From: Sphingobacterium spiritivorum
GTDB lineage: Bacteria; Bacteroidota; Bacteroidia; Sphingobacteriales; Sphingobacteriaceae
Reading direction: 5' to 3'
NCBI RefSeq assembly: GCF_016724845.1
Contig: NZ_CP068082.1
Location: forward strand, 2,976,001 to 3,040,000
DNA: 64,000 bases
A model generated the notes under the pieces. The model was not told the DNA's origin, did no database searches, and worked only from the letters and a program-made list of their open reading frames with translations. Positions 9,062 to 18,966 of the stretch are shown piece after piece. Positions within the stretch are counted from its first letter, which is position 1; each line of letters starts with the position of its first letter. Made by a program: the position numbers and the translations under genes.

Positions 9062-10072
9062 TTATTTTATTAATATTTCGTTGTATTCCGGTAATATGGA
9101 TTTAAACTTATGGACTACACTTTGCAAATCTCCCTCGGAACTTCCGCCTGCCGCATTAAAGTGACCGCCTCCGTTGAAGTGTTTTCTTGCGATCTCATTG
9201 CAAGGTACATCACCGATTGAACGCAAAGATAATTTTATTAATTCAGTTCTGTCAATAATTAATGCAGCTAAACGAATTCCTTTTACAGAAAGGGCATAAT
9301 TAACCAATCCTTCGGTATCACCAGTGGTCACCTGAAACTGTTCAAGATCTTGCTTTGAAACTGCAAAAAGAGCTGTATTATACTCATGAATGACTTCTAA
9401 ACGGTTCAGCAAACAATGTCCCAGAAATTTTAATCTGTTTTCAGTAGAACTGTTATAGATATGTTCGTGGATCTCCCAGTTGCGGGCGCCTGAGCGGATC
9501 AGTTTGGAAATGATCTCATGCACCTGTTCTGTAGTCGATCTGAATCGGAAAGAACCGGTATCTGTCATGATCCCTGCATAAAGACAGGTTGCAATCTCAG
9601 GAGTAATTTCGGAAACTTCATCAACACAACCTTCAATAAAAGTATAGATTAATTGAGCTGTCGCAGCAGCCTGAGGATCCCATAACCGGTAATCATCAAA
9701 TCCTTCAGGATCTAAATGATGATCGATCATGTATTTTTTTGCTGTAGATGCACGAAGTACACCTTCCATAACATTGGTACGTGAAAGCGCATTGTAATCC
9801 AGACAAAAGATAAGAGAAGCCTCATCTATAAGAGATTGACACAATACCGTCTGATCAGGGTAAATTAATACCTCATCCCGGCCGGGTAACCAGTCCAAAA
9901 ATGTAGGAAAGTCAGATGATACAATTACATGGACATCATGATTTTGGTTTTTTAACCAATGGTATAATCCTAATGAAGAGCCTAATGCATCCCCGTCTGG
10001 TTTATGATGGGTCGTGATAATTATTTTATCTGATTTGGATAGTATTTCTTTATTCTCGTTTCGTGTCAGCAT
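9062..10072 (-). CDS. DHH/DHHA1 phosphoesterase, NrnA-like
   Basis: 336 residues from the ATG at 10072 (an in-frame TTG lies six bases upstream). The DHH-family metal motifs are visible: THHKPDGDALGS near the N-terminus, CLDYNA, MIDHHLDP, and the C-terminal DHHA1 signature GGGHFNAAGG. NrnA-type enzymes degrade short RNA (nanoRNA) and pAp, and some cleave cyclic dinucleotide products. The exact substrate is not set by sequence. It appears co-transcribed with the FKBP lipoprotein. Confidence 0.9.
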   Translation of the reverse strand: MLTRNENKEILSKSDKIIITTHHKPDGDALGSSLGLYHWLKNQNHDVHVIVSSDFPTFLDWLPGRDEVLIYPDQTVLCQSLIDEASLIFCLDYNALSRTNVMEGVLRASTAKKYMIDHHLDPEGFDDYRLWDPQAAATAQLIYTFIEGCVDEVSEITPEIATCLYAGIMTDTGSFRFRSTTEQVHEIISKLIRSGARNWEIHEHIYNSSTENRLKFLGHCLLNRLEVIHEYNTALFAVSKQDLEQFQVTTGDTEGLVNYALSVKGIRLAALIIDRTELIKLSLRSIGDVPCNEIARKHFNGGGHFNAAGGSSEGDLQSVVHKFKSILPEYNEILIK

Positions 10073-10191
10073 AGCCAATTTAAGATTGCAAACCTACTAC
10101 AAAAAATTAGTATTTGGAACTATTTTCTGAATGATTTATTTGATTTTAACCTTTTTTAATAAATGAATTTAAAATAATGGAAATCAAATTA

Positions 10192-12828
10192 TTAAAAAGG
10201 AAAAGCGTACAACTTATGATCCCGTTTTGTACAGAGTAAAAAGTTGCCACCGGCATAGTTAATCTTGCCGAAATAAAAGTTTGGCAAAGCCTCTAAAGGA
10301 AAACCTTCCATCAGATTTCCGTTTTCATTAAAAAGACCAATCAGATAGTTATTCCGGGAGCCTATACCCAATGTAAATCTATCCTTTTCCAGAGGGAAAA
10401 ATAATGGTCTCTCCTCAATATCTCTGGTGAATGTGTATTGAAAATACATCGTCGTGTCTGTGGTACTGTATACCGCCAGCTTATTCTTATCAATGATAAT
10501 AACATCGGCTTTACTATCCGCAGTGATATTTCTTATATCGGCATAGTATTCGGATGACCAGTCACCTGTTTTTCTGCTTTTAGCATCTCCGTTCAGACTG
10601 AATGTCACCAAATTACCACCCGCATCTGTTGCCATTACCAGTAAATCATTACCATCAGCACTTGGGGTGACGTGTATAGGATTTCGGAAAGAAGATCCGG
10701 TTGGATTCTGCACCTTTTTAATAGTTTCTCCATTTTTACCTATGAAGTACACCGAACCTGTTTTAGTGGAAGTAATGAGGTAATCTGTGTTTTTGAATTG
10801 TATAGTTTTGATGTCAAACAATAATTCTCCGTCAAGGTCCACATTTTTCCAGTTTGCTAAGCTCTTTCCTTCCAGGTCATAAGCCAGAATGGTATTCCCT
10901 GCAGGAATAAGCAGCATATTATCATCAAAACTTGCTACTGAAGGTCCGTCATTTGCCTGTTGAGGTATGCCAAGTGAAAAACCTTTGTGTACTTTGCCGG
11001 ATGTATCAAATCTGTATAGCCTGCGGTTGTCCGTTACCAGTACAACTGACCGGTCAGGAAGCTGAATAGGAGAACCTATTACACGCCCGGATAAGACTGC
11101 AGACCATAATTTTGTGCCTTTAGGATGAATAGCATGTATAGTATGATTTTGCTCCTGTGCCAGAATCATCTTGCTGGTATCCGAATGTTCAAATACCCAG
11201 GGTTGACCGATCAGCTTTCCATCAAATTGATAAGTCCAGTCTGGTGTTCCGCCAAGGGCATTTTTACTTTTATAGATACCATAGATGCTGGATAGAAAGC
11301 TTCCGTTGTTGCCACCAAGCTGTATGGACCAGGAATAGAAATCCTGAAATCCAAAATTCTCTTTTTCTCTGTAATTTTTTAAATAAGAGGAGGCTAGAGA
11401 ACTAGCGATAATACCGCTGGCATTTTTGCTATGCAGAAAAAAGGTAACATTAGCTTTGTTCCCCTGAAGCTTTTCAAAGTTTTTGAAACCCAGCGTTCCC
11501 GTAAGCAGGCGTTGTGCATTCCATGATCGCAGGTATTCCTGCAGATTGGATTGGTTATTTGCAAAGACAAGTGTACGTTTATCAATAATGGTAAAGTATG
11601 GGCGCTGAAACTGTTTGAATGCGTCTCCGAAAGCAAAATATAGCGTGTTGGAAAAATCTAACTGATAGATAGAATCTCCCAATTCCTTGCTCAGTTTAGA
11701 AATAGTTTTGCTGAAAGATACAGAATCTGCAATCTGAACAAATCCCAGCAGATCCCCATTGTCAAGTTCTGCTGTTGCAAAGTCTGATCCCCATATCTTA
11801 CGGATATTCTTAGCGTAGGTCAGCTTCGTGTTGCTTTCTATATTGCGGATATGGTTGTTGTATTTTTTTACATCATCTTTCTTCTCAAAGAACTTCATAA
11901 GTTTATTGCCAAAGGAAGCCGTATCACTAATGGAATATTCGATATACGTCGCCGTATTAGCCGGAAAATAGTTGTATAATGTCTGGTCTGTTTTGGATTG
12001 GCTTGCGAATACAGCAAGATAACTTGAGTCATTGGTTATTTCACTTTCTCCAACCAGCATCAGGGCATCATTCTTATAATTGATATTCCAGGCAGATTCA
12101 CCTCTCAGGTCGGCAAACATATTGACATAGAATCCCGGTTTTCGATTCGTCAGTTGTTTTGCGATAGGATTGATCTGTCTGTGATCAAAATAGACACTCA
12201 TCGGCGAGTTTTTAGAATTGTGTTTGATAAAAAAGTCAATCTGGTGTTGATCCATTTTGACGACCTTATCATCCAATATCGTCCCAATCAGTTTTTTTGA
12301 ATAGCTTGCAAATACAATCTGATGATCATAGGCTACATACAATACCGTATCCTTCTTACCTTCGTCAAAAGCATAAATCGTCTTGCCAAGGCTGTCCTGT
12401 TTACTGACACGAAATTGTTTGCTGAGTCCGCTGAATACTGTGGATAATTCTTCTTTTTTGAGATCTGCGGAGAAAGGAATAATAAAGACAGGTTTGATTT
12501 CTTTATCTTCAGGATGCAGAGAAATAAAAATTTCCTCATTTAGGGTATAAGGCTGTATGGCTGCATTTCTTAATAAGACGTTCTTTAATTTGCGGATCTC
12601 ATCGGTTTCTTTCTTTCCCAACAGTGCATCAAAGATTTCGAAATCCTTGAAAATATTATCGGTAGTTTCATCATTTTTGAAAGAGCTGATCAGATAGGTT
12701 TCCTTCGGTAGAAATTTGAGCGGTTTTACGGCGTCTTTATGATCCTGATTCAAATCTGAAAAGTAATATATAGACGCTCCGATCACAGCAATGAAGAGCA
12801 AGACAGTAACAATAATCGTATTTCTCAT
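10192..12828 (-). CDS. Large exported protein with C-terminal beta-propeller
   Basis: 878 residues. One N-terminal membrane helix (residues 4-24) anchors the protein facing the periplasm. The first 540 or so residues resemble no family I can name with confidence, although the layout is like DUF3352-type proteins. From about residue 545 onward there are repeated blades of PQQ/WD-like type (DWTYQFDGKLIGQPWVF, GTKLWSAVLSGRVIGSPI, GSVYFIGKNGE, NGNLMEGFPL). The propeller may bind a ligand or partner. No operon partner: it stands between the nrnA-like gene and a divergent DUF423 gene. Function unknown. Confidence 0.75.
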   Translation of the reverse strand: MRNTIIVTVLLFIAVIGASIYYFSDLNQDHKDAVKPLKFLPKETYLISSFKNDETTDNIFKDFEIFDALLGKKETDEIRKLKNVLLRNAAIQPYTLNEEIFISLHPEDKEIKPVFIIPFSADLKKEELSTVFSGLSKQFRVSKQDSLGKTIYAFDEGKKDTVLYVAYDHQIVFASYSKKLIGTILDDKVVKMDQHQIDFFIKHNSKNSPMSVYFDHRQINPIAKQLTNRKPGFYVNMFADLRGESAWNINYKNDALMLVGESEITNDSSYLAVFASQSKTDQTLYNYFPANTATYIEYSISDTASFGNKLMKFFEKKDDVKKYNNHIRNIESNTKLTYAKNIRKIWGSDFATAELDNGDLLGFVQIADSVSFSKTISKLSKELGDSIYQLDFSNTLYFAFGDAFKQFQRPYFTIIDKRTLVFANNQSNLQEYLRSWNAQRLLTGTLGFKNFEKLQGNKANVTFFLHSKNASGIIASSLASSYLKNYREKENFGFQDFYSWSIQLGGNNGSFLSSIYGIYKSKNALGGTPDWTYQFDGKLIGQPWVFEHSDTSKMILAQEQNHTIHAIHPKGTKLWSAVLSGRVIGSPIQLPDRSVVLVTDNRRLYRFDTSGKVHKGFSLGIPQQANDGPSVASFDDNMLLIPAGNTILAYDLEGKSLANWKNVDLDGELLFDIKTIQFKNTDYLITSTKTGSVYFIGKNGETIKKVQNPTGSSFRNPIHVTPSADGNDLLVMATDAGGNLVTFSLNGDAKSRKTGDWSSEYYADIRNITADSKADVIIIDKNKLAVYSTTDTTMYFQYTFTRDIEERPLFFPLEKDRFTLGIGSRNNYLIGLFNENGNLMEGFPLEALPNFYFGKINYAGGNFLLCTKRDHKLYAFPF

Positions 12829-12983
12829 GACTAAACAAACCTACTAAAAAAACATCCAAATAGAAACTTTTATGCGTTTACGGGGCTCTCTTCCTTTTAT
12901 TTCCATAAAAAAATCAACATTGTGGACTATATTTTATACTTTTATAAACGTAATACTGAGCATAAAAATATTGACTTAAACTC

Positions 12984-13373
12984 ATGAACAAACAAATTAT
13001 TCTCACAGCGTCCTTTTTTGGATTATTAGCTGTGGCATTGGGGGCTTTTGGTGCGCATGGATTAGAGGGGAAAATCAGTGAAGATCATATCGGTACATGG
13101 AAAACCGCAAACCAATATCATTTCTACCATACCTTTGCGCTCTTATTCCTTTCCACATTTTCCAGAGCTAAAAATACATCTATACGTGTTGCTTTCTTCG
13201 CATTTACAATTGGTATTTTACTTTTTTCGGGCTCATTGTATATATTGAGTGTACGTGAAATAACAGGTTTTGGAAATCCCCGGATATTAGGTCCCATTAC
13301 ACCATTAGGAGGACTCAGTTATATGATAGGATGGGTGGGACTCTTTGTAGCAGCTCTGAAAAACAGATCATAG
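12984..13373 (+). CDS. DUF423 family small membrane protein
   Basis: 129 residues with four predicted membrane helices and the family signatures LGAFGAHGL near residue 20, YHFYHTFALL, FSGSLYILS, and GGLSYMIGW near the end. The length matches the YgdD/YwdK group. It is an inner-membrane protein of unknown role. It has its own terminator hairpin just downstream. Confidence 0.9.
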   Translation: MNKQIILTASFFGLLAVALGAFGAHGLEGKISEDHIGTWKTANQYHFYHTFALLFLSTFSRAKNTSIRVAFFAFTIGILLFSGSLYILSVREITGFGNPRILGPITPLGGLSYMIGWVGLFVAALKNRS

Positions 13374-13396
13374 AACCTTTTTGATAATAAAATATC

Positions 13397-13432
13397 AAGC
13401 CCTCGAAAGCATGTCCTTTCGGGGGCTTTTTT
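13397..13432 (+). terminator. Hairpin terminator after the DUF423 gene
   Basis: An inverted repeat (AAGCCCTCGAAAG against CTTTCGGGGGCTT) is followed by a run of six T. The T run abuts the -7 element of priA, so the two transcription units are packed end to end. Confidence 0.85.
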
Positions 13433-13433
13433 G

Positions 13434-13441
13434 TATTTTTG
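13434..13441 (+). promoter_or_regulatory. -7 element of priA (TATTTTTG)
   Basis: TATTTTTG fits TAnnTTTG and ends four bases before the priA ATG at 13446, so the transcript would start at or next to the start codon. No TTG -33 element is evident. Confidence 0.4.
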
Positions 13442-13445
13442 CAAT

Positions 13446-15929
13446 ATGTCTATGGACCCATCTTTATTTTCAGCTGTACGCAATACGTGTTTTGTGAATG
13501 TTATCCTGCCTTTGGCTATTTCCAAGACATATACCTATCGTATCCCGCATGAGTGGAGTGACAAGATCGCTGTAGGTATGCGTGTCATTGTGCAATTTGG
13601 AAAGAATAAAATATATTCTGCCATAGTAAAGGAAGTCACTGAACTGGCTCCTGAACGCTATGAAGCAAAATATGTATTGGATATTTTAGATCAGCAGCCT
13701 ATTGTGGACGGCGCACAGCTCAAGCTTTGGGAATGGATGGCATCCTACTATATGTGTACGCTGGGGGAAGTGATGCAGGCGGCTCTTCCGGCAGCTTTGA
13801 AACTGGCCAGTGAAACCAAAATCATAGCTTCGGATCAGGAAGGATTGGATAAAAGTCAGCTTTCTGATAAGGAGTATATGATCATGGAAGCGCTGGAGAT
13901 TGCCGGAGAACTACGGGTGAGTGATATTGTCAAATTGCTGGGGCAGAAAACAGTATTTCCTATCCTCAAGCAGCTTTTCGATAATGGTTTCCTGATGATT
14001 TCCGAAGAAATCTCCGAGCGGTATAAGCCAAAGAAAAAAAACTACCTTATTCTGAATGCAGAATACACAGATACAGAAGGAAAGCGGGAACTGCTGGATT
14101 CGCTGAACAGAGCTCCGAAACAGCAGGATGCGGTGTTGGCTTATCTTCAGCTTTCCAAAACCAGTTCTGAGATTACACGTCAGGCTATTATGGAGGCTGT
14201 AGGCTGCGGACCAGCAAGTATTACTGCGCTTATTGACAAAGGGATCTTTCTGGTAAAGGAGAAAGTCGTCAGCCGTTTTGAAGGAGAAGATATTGAACTC
14301 ACAGCTTCTTTTACCTTTAATGAAGGACAACAGGAGGCCTTTGATCAGATCAATAAGTTATTTCATAATAAAGATGTAGTGCTCCTACATGGAGTGACGG
14401 CTTCCGGTAAAACGCAGATCTACATACGTATGATTGAACAAGCTATTGCGGAAGGGAAGAGTGCGCTTTATTTATTACCCGAAATTGCGCTCACAGCCCA
14501 GATAACAGAGCGGCTTAAATTATATTTCGGCGATCAGCTTGGCGTTTATCATTCCAAATTCAATGATAATGAAAGAGCTGAAGTATGGCATAAAGTATTG
14601 AAGAATGAATATAAAGTTGTTATTGGTGCCCGTTCTTCCTTATTTCTCCCCTTTCATGAGCTCGGAATAGTAATTATAGATGAGGAGCATGAGAGTTCTT
14701 ACAAACAGTATGATCCAGCTCCCCGATATCATGCCCGTGATACAGCGATATACTTAGGTTATATTCATCAGGCCAAAATACTTCTCGGGTCAGCTACACC
14801 GTCTATCGAAAGTTATTACAATGCAAAAGCCGGAAAATACGGATTGGTTCAGCTCCTGAAACGATATGGTACTGCACAGTTGCCGGAAATAAAAATTGTG
14901 AATATCTCTGAAGAAAAGCGGAAAGATAATATGCACTCTTATTTCAGTGGTATTCTGCTGAAAGAAATTACAGAAACTATAGCACGCAAAGAACAGGTTA
15001 TACTGTTTCAGAACAGAAGAGGGCATACACCGATTATTCAGTGTAATACATGCGGATATGTAGCTAAATGTGTAAACTGTGATGTCAGTCTGACCTATCA
15101 CAAGACCACAAACAGGATGCATTGCCACTATTGCGGACATCACGAAGCTCCTCCACAAATCTGCCCTGCCTGTGGTACTACCCATATGGAAAGTCGTGGA
15201 TTCGGTACCGAACGTATAGAAGAAGAGCTCGAACTGTTGATGCCTGATGCACGTATCGGAAGACTGGATCTCGATTCAACTAAAGGAAAGCACGGATTTG
15301 ATAAGATTATAACGGCTTTTGATGAACATGAATATGATATTCTGATAGGAACCCAAATGATTGCAAAAGGACTGGATTTCGGAAAAGTAAGTCTTATCGG
15401 AATTATCAATGCAGACACTATTATAAATTTTCCCGATTTCCGGGCATATGAACGTGCATTTTCGTTGTTCTCACAGGTGTCTGGAAGAGCTGGCCGGAGA
15501 GATTCGGTCGGTAAAGTAATTATACAGACCTACACACCCAATCACCGGGTGATAGAGCAGGTCGTGGCACACGATTATGATGCTATGTTTTTGGAAGAAG
15601 CGACAGAACGTAAAAATTATCAATATCCTCCGTTTTACAGGCTGATCAAGATCGATGTCAAACATCCTGATATTCAAAAGTGCTTTGATGCGGCAAGAGA
15701 TCTTGCTTCAGGGTTGAGAGCCACACTGGGTAGCAGAGTTATTGGTCCGGAGCCACCACTTGTAAGCCGGGTGCGTAATTATTTCATTCAGACAATCACG
15801 TTAAAGATCGAACGTAATAATGTCAGTATAGCTAAAGTGAAGGAACTCATGCAACAAGCTATTCTGAGTTTTGAACTGGACAAATCTCATACAGGAGTTC
15901 GCATACAGATTGATGTGGATCCTTCCTGA
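13446..15929 (+). CDS. priA: Primosomal replication restart helicase PriA
   Basis: 827 residues from the ATG at 13446; an upstream in-frame TTG lies inside the promoter and is rejected. An N-terminal DNA 3'-end-binding domain is followed by the helicase core: Walker A GVTASGKTQIY, DEEH box IIDEEHESSYKQ, and the motif VSGRAGRRD. Between the helicase lobes is a zinc-binding insert with eight cysteines (CNTCGYVAKCVNC and CHYCGHH...CPACG). PriA reloads the replisome at stalled forks. It lies downstream of a terminator and has its own promoter-like element. Confidence 0.96.
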   Translation: MSMDPSLFSAVRNTCFVNVILPLAISKTYTYRIPHEWSDKIAVGMRVIVQFGKNKIYSAIVKEVTELAPERYEAKYVLDILDQQPIVDGAQLKLWEWMASYYMCTLGEVMQAALPAALKLASETKIIASDQEGLDKSQLSDKEYMIMEALEIAGELRVSDIVKLLGQKTVFPILKQLFDNGFLMISEEISERYKPKKKNYLILNAEYTDTEGKRELLDSLNRAPKQQDAVLAYLQLSKTSSEITRQAIMEAVGCGPASITALIDKGIFLVKEKVVSRFEGEDIELTASFTFNEGQQEAFDQINKLFHNKDVVLLHGVTASGKTQIYIRMIEQAIAEGKSALYLLPEIALTAQITERLKLYFGDQLGVYHSKFNDNERAEVWHKVLKNEYKVVIGARSSLFLPFHELGIVIIDEEHESSYKQYDPAPRYHARDTAIYLGYIHQAKILLGSATPSIESYYNAKAGKYGLVQLLKRYGTAQLPEIKIVNISEEKRKDNMHSYFSGILLKEITETIARKEQVILFQNRRGHTPIIQCNTCGYVAKCVNCDVSLTYHKTTNRMHCHYCGHHEAPPQICPACGTTHMESRGFGTERIEEELELLMPDARIGRLDLDSTKGKHGFDKIITAFDEHEYDILIGTQMIAKGLDFGKVSLIGIINADTIINFPDFRAYERAFSLFSQVSGRAGRRDSVGKVIIQTYTPNHRVIEQVVAHDYDAMFLEEATERKNYQYPPFYRLIKIDVKHPDIQKCFDAARDLASGLRATLGSRVIGPEPPLVSRVRNYFIQTITLKIERNNVSIAKVKELMQQAILSFELDKSHTGVRIQIDVDPS

Positions 15930-15992
15930 TTTGGTATTCCTTTGAGTGCAAACATTTTGCATTTAAATAGCTTAAATATGCGTTTTTAACGG

Positions 15993-16000
15993 TATTTTTG
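15993..16000 (+). promoter_or_regulatory. -7 element of pcm (TATTTTTG)
   Basis: TATTTTTG matches TAnnTTTG and ends seven bases before the pcm start codon at 16008, leaving almost no leader. A -33 TTG at normal spacing is not seen. Confidence 0.4.
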
Positions 16001-16007
16001 AACAGCA

Positions 16008-16664
16008 ATGGCGTACAAATTCGTAGATAATTACAGAGAGAGAGGAGCAAGGAAACAACTTGTCAAGCATTTAGAAAAACGAGGGATCGAGGATAAGCAG
16101 GTATTAAAGGCAATAGGTAAGGTACCCCGGCATTTTTTCTTTGATGAGACATTTTGGAATCAGGCTTACCGGGATATTGCTTTTCCTATAGGTGATGGTC
16201 AGACAATTTCCCAACCTTATACTGTCGCATATCAATCCGAATTGCTCCACGTGAAAAAAGGAGATAAAGTATTGGAAATAGGTACAGGATCCGGTTACCA
16301 GACCTGCATTCTGATGGAGTTAGGCGCTGATGTCTATACAATAGAACGCCAGGAAAGTCTTTACAACCGTACAATACAAGTGCTGCCTTATATGGGATAT
16401 AATCCAAAATTCTTTTTGGGAGATGGTTCAAAAGGTATTCCCGGAAGTGCTCCCTATGATAAAATCATTGTGACTGCAGGTGCGCCTTTCGTACCGGAGA
16501 TTATGCTGAAGCAACTGAAGATCGGAGGAGTTTTTGTGATTCCTGTGGGAGATGAGAAAACCCAGAAGATGGTGACCATCCTTCGGGTAGGAGAAAATGA
16601 TTTTGAACGAATAGAATTAGATACATTTAGATTTGTTCCTTTAGTAGGAGATCAGGCTTGGTAA
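16008..16664 (+). CDS. pcm: Protein-L-isoaspartate O-methyltransferase
   Basis: 218 residues, typical length. It has the PCMT signature: PRHFFFDE, the DGQTISQPYTVAYQSELL block, the SAM-binding loop VLEIGTGSGYQT near residues 86-97, then DGSKGIPGSAPYDKIIVTAGAP. It methylates isoaspartyl residues so that damaged proteins can be repaired. The MutS-like gene begins 31 bases downstream on the same strand, with no clear terminator between, so the two may share a transcript. Confidence 0.95.
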   Translation: MAYKFVDNYRERGARKQLVKHLEKRGIEDKQVLKAIGKVPRHFFFDETFWNQAYRDIAFPIGDGQTISQPYTVAYQSELLHVKKGDKVLEIGTGSGYQTCILMELGADVYTIERQESLYNRTIQVLPYMGYNPKFFLGDGSKGIPGSAPYDKIIVTAGAPFVPEIMLKQLKIGGVFVIPVGDEKTQKMVTILRVGENDFERIELDTFRFVPLVGDQAW

Positions 16665-16695
16665 ATTCCAGGCTTTTTTTATAACTTGATGCCTT

Positions 16696-18513
16696 ATGGA
16701 TACATCGATTTACTCCACGTATGCAAATGCCGTGGAGCAGACAAAAGTCGCAATACAGATTTTAAATAAAAAGATTAATAGTAATAGTTTTGGCCGGCTG
16801 GCCGTTATTCTGGGAGGAGGAGGGCTTCTTTTCTGGAGTTTTCAGCAGAAGCAGATTTGGCTGGTGTCCCTGCTGTTTGCTCTTATTATTTTATTATTTG
16901 CCTTTCTTATCCGAAGACAAAGCCGTCTGGAGAAAGAGAGGGAGAATCTCAAGGCTTTTCTGCGGGTCAATGAGAACGAAATTCTCCTGCGTGACCAACG
17001 AAAAAACTGTTACTCAGAAGGTCAGGAATTTGAGGACGGAAGACATTCCTATCTTTCGGATCTGGATATATTTGGCCGGTATTCACTGTTTACACTAGTC
17101 AATCGTGCAGCCACAAAGCTGGGCATACAACAGTTGGCGCAATGGCTCTCGTCTCCTGCAAATAAAGAGACCATACAGCAACGCCAGGATGCTGTAAAAG
17201 AACTGTCTGCCGAACTCTATTGGTGTCAGCAACTGCAGACTACGCTTATCTTTAATCTGGATCAGCAAATTGAAGTCAAAGCGTTTCTTCGTAAGTATTT
17301 TCAAAGCGGAGACTTCTCCTTTGGCAATGCCTTTATGCGGATCTATGTGGCAATAGTACCTTTTGTAATGCTTTCAGGTATTATCCTTGCCTTATCAGGA
17401 GTCAAAGTTATGGGCTATGTCTTTATTCTTGCATTAGTACATATCTTCTGGACATTAGCTATGGCAGGCAGAGTTTCCTTATTTTCAAGCAAGATCGACA
17501 AAGTAGGAGGAATACTAAATGCGTATGCTGACGGAATACGTTTGGTAGAAGAGCGTCAGTGGTCATCCGCACTTACGAATTCACTACAGCAAAGAGTCTC
17601 GGTACAAGGAAATAAAGGAAAATTATCTGCCGCATTTAAAGAATTGGGAGGATTAATTAATAAACTGGATGCACGCAATAATATTCTGGTAGGAACAGTT
17701 CTTAACATGTTCCTGTTGTGGGATTTCAAACAGGTGATGGCTATTGTCAAGTGGAAATCTAGTTATGAGGAGAATATTCTGGAAGCTTTTGATGTTATAG
17801 CCGAATATGAAGCATTACTGAGTTTTGCGACATTAAAGCGTAACTATCCGGACTGGGTTTTTCCGGTGATTCTGGAAGATACAAAGCAAAGTAAAATTAC
17901 AGGTGAGGCTATCAATCATCCCCTGATTAATGAAGCATATGCTGTTGCCAACAATTATGATGCAAATGAGCACAGGATAGCCCTTGTGACAGGCTCTAAT
18001 ATGGCGGGCAAAAGTACGTTCCTGCGGACGGTAGGTATTAATGCTGTACTGGCATATGCCGGAGCTCCTGTATGTGCAACTTCTCTTCGGCTTCCTATCT
18101 ATAAGTTGATTACGTATATGCGGATCAAAGATAATCTTAATGAAAGTACCTCCACATTTAAGGCCGAACTTGACCGTATGAAATATATCCTGGATACAGT
18201 TGACCAGGATAAAGACAGTTTCTTTCTGATTGACGAGATGCTTCGGGGAACCAATTCTGTAGATAAATATCTCGGATCACGTGCAATTATTAAAAAATTG
18301 ATCAGCATGGATGGAAAAGGTATGGTCGCTACACATGATCTGCAATTATCTACATTGGAAGCAGAGTATCCCGGTATAGTCCGGAATTATCATTTTGATA
18401 TCCAGGTAAAGGAAGGAGAAATGCTATTCGACTACAAACTGAAAGATGGAGAGTGTAAAGTATTTAATGCCTCCATGTTGCTGAAAGGCATAGGAGTAGA
18501 GATCGAAAACTAA
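16696..18513 (+). CDS. Membrane-anchored MutS-family ATPase
   Basis: 605 residues. Two pairs of hydrophobic helices lie at about 34-48/53-72 and 215-234/238-256. A MutS core/clamp-like region follows, then the MutS ATPase domain with Walker A GSNMAGKST (433-441), Walker B FFLIDEM (509-515), the RGTNSVDK motif and a THD signature. It lacks the mismatch-recognition domain I of true MutS and is much shorter. With its membrane helices it is unlikely to do standard mismatch repair. The type is conserved in Bacteroidota, as far as I recall, with unknown function. Neighbours pcm and a thioesterase give no clear hint. Confidence 0.85.
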   Translation: MDTSIYSTYANAVEQTKVAIQILNKKINSNSFGRLAVILGGGGLLFWSFQQKQIWLVSLLFALIILLFAFLIRRQSRLEKERENLKAFLRVNENEILLRDQRKNCYSEGQEFEDGRHSYLSDLDIFGRYSLFTLVNRAATKLGIQQLAQWLSSPANKETIQQRQDAVKELSAELYWCQQLQTTLIFNLDQQIEVKAFLRKYFQSGDFSFGNAFMRIYVAIVPFVMLSGIILALSGVKVMGYVFILALVHIFWTLAMAGRVSLFSSKIDKVGGILNAYADGIRLVEERQWSSALTNSLQQRVSVQGNKGKLSAAFKELGGLINKLDARNNILVGTVLNMFLLWDFKQVMAIVKWKSSYEENILEAFDVIAEYEALLSFATLKRNYPDWVFPVILEDTKQSKITGEAINHPLINEAYAVANNYDANEHRIALVTGSNMAGKSTFLRTVGINAVLAYAGAPVCATSLRLPIYKLITYMRIKDNLNESTSTFKAELDRMKYILDTVDQDKDSFFLIDEMLRGTNSVDKYLGSRAIIKKLISMDGKGMVATHDLQLSTLEAEYPGIVRNYHFDIQVKEGEMLFDYKLKDGECKVFNASMLLKGIGVEIEN

Positions 18514-18542
18514 TTTATTTTAATATTCACAATAACTAATAC

Positions 18543-18947
18543 ATGACTTTAGAAGAACGTATAAATCTAGCAGAGACCCGTGTTTGTACAACTGTTTTCC
18601 CATTTCTCACCAATCATCATGACACCCTCTTTGGAGGAAAGGCGATGGCCATCATGGATGAAGTTTCTTTTATGGCAGCTACCCGTTTTTGTCGCAAAAC
18701 CTTAGTGACAGTTTCCACAGATAGAATCGATTTTACAAAAGCTATTCCTTCCGGAAGTATTATTGAAGCCATTGCGCGTGTCGATAGTATAGGAAGAACA
18801 AGTCTAAAGGTGAAGGTAGAAATCTACCTTGAAGATATGTATAAAGAGGGACGCGAATTGGCTATCAGCGGATTATTTACATTTGTAGCGCTGGATGAAG
18901 CTAAAAAACCAGTGCCTGTCCTGCAAGGTATCGCCATTGAGGCTTAA
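18543..18947 (+). CDS. Acyl-CoA thioesterase, hotdog fold
   Basis: 134 residues. The YciA/BFIT-type hotdog signature is clear: NHHDTLFGGKAMAIMDEVSFMAATRF with the catalytic Asp, followed by TVSTDRIDFTKAIPSGSIIEA. It hydrolyses acyl-CoA esters to free acid and CoA, with unknown chain-length preference. It starts 29 bases after the MutS-like gene and is probably the last gene of the pcm run. A second, longer paralogue lies at 58451-58978. Confidence 0.9.
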   Translation: MTLEERINLAETRVCTTVFPFLTNHHDTLFGGKAMAIMDEVSFMAATRFCRKTLVTVSTDRIDFTKAIPSGSIIEAIARVDSIGRTSLKVKVEIYLEDMYKEGRELAISGLFTFVALDEAKKPVPVLQGIAIEA

Positions 18948-18966
18948 TACTCAATACCATATTACA

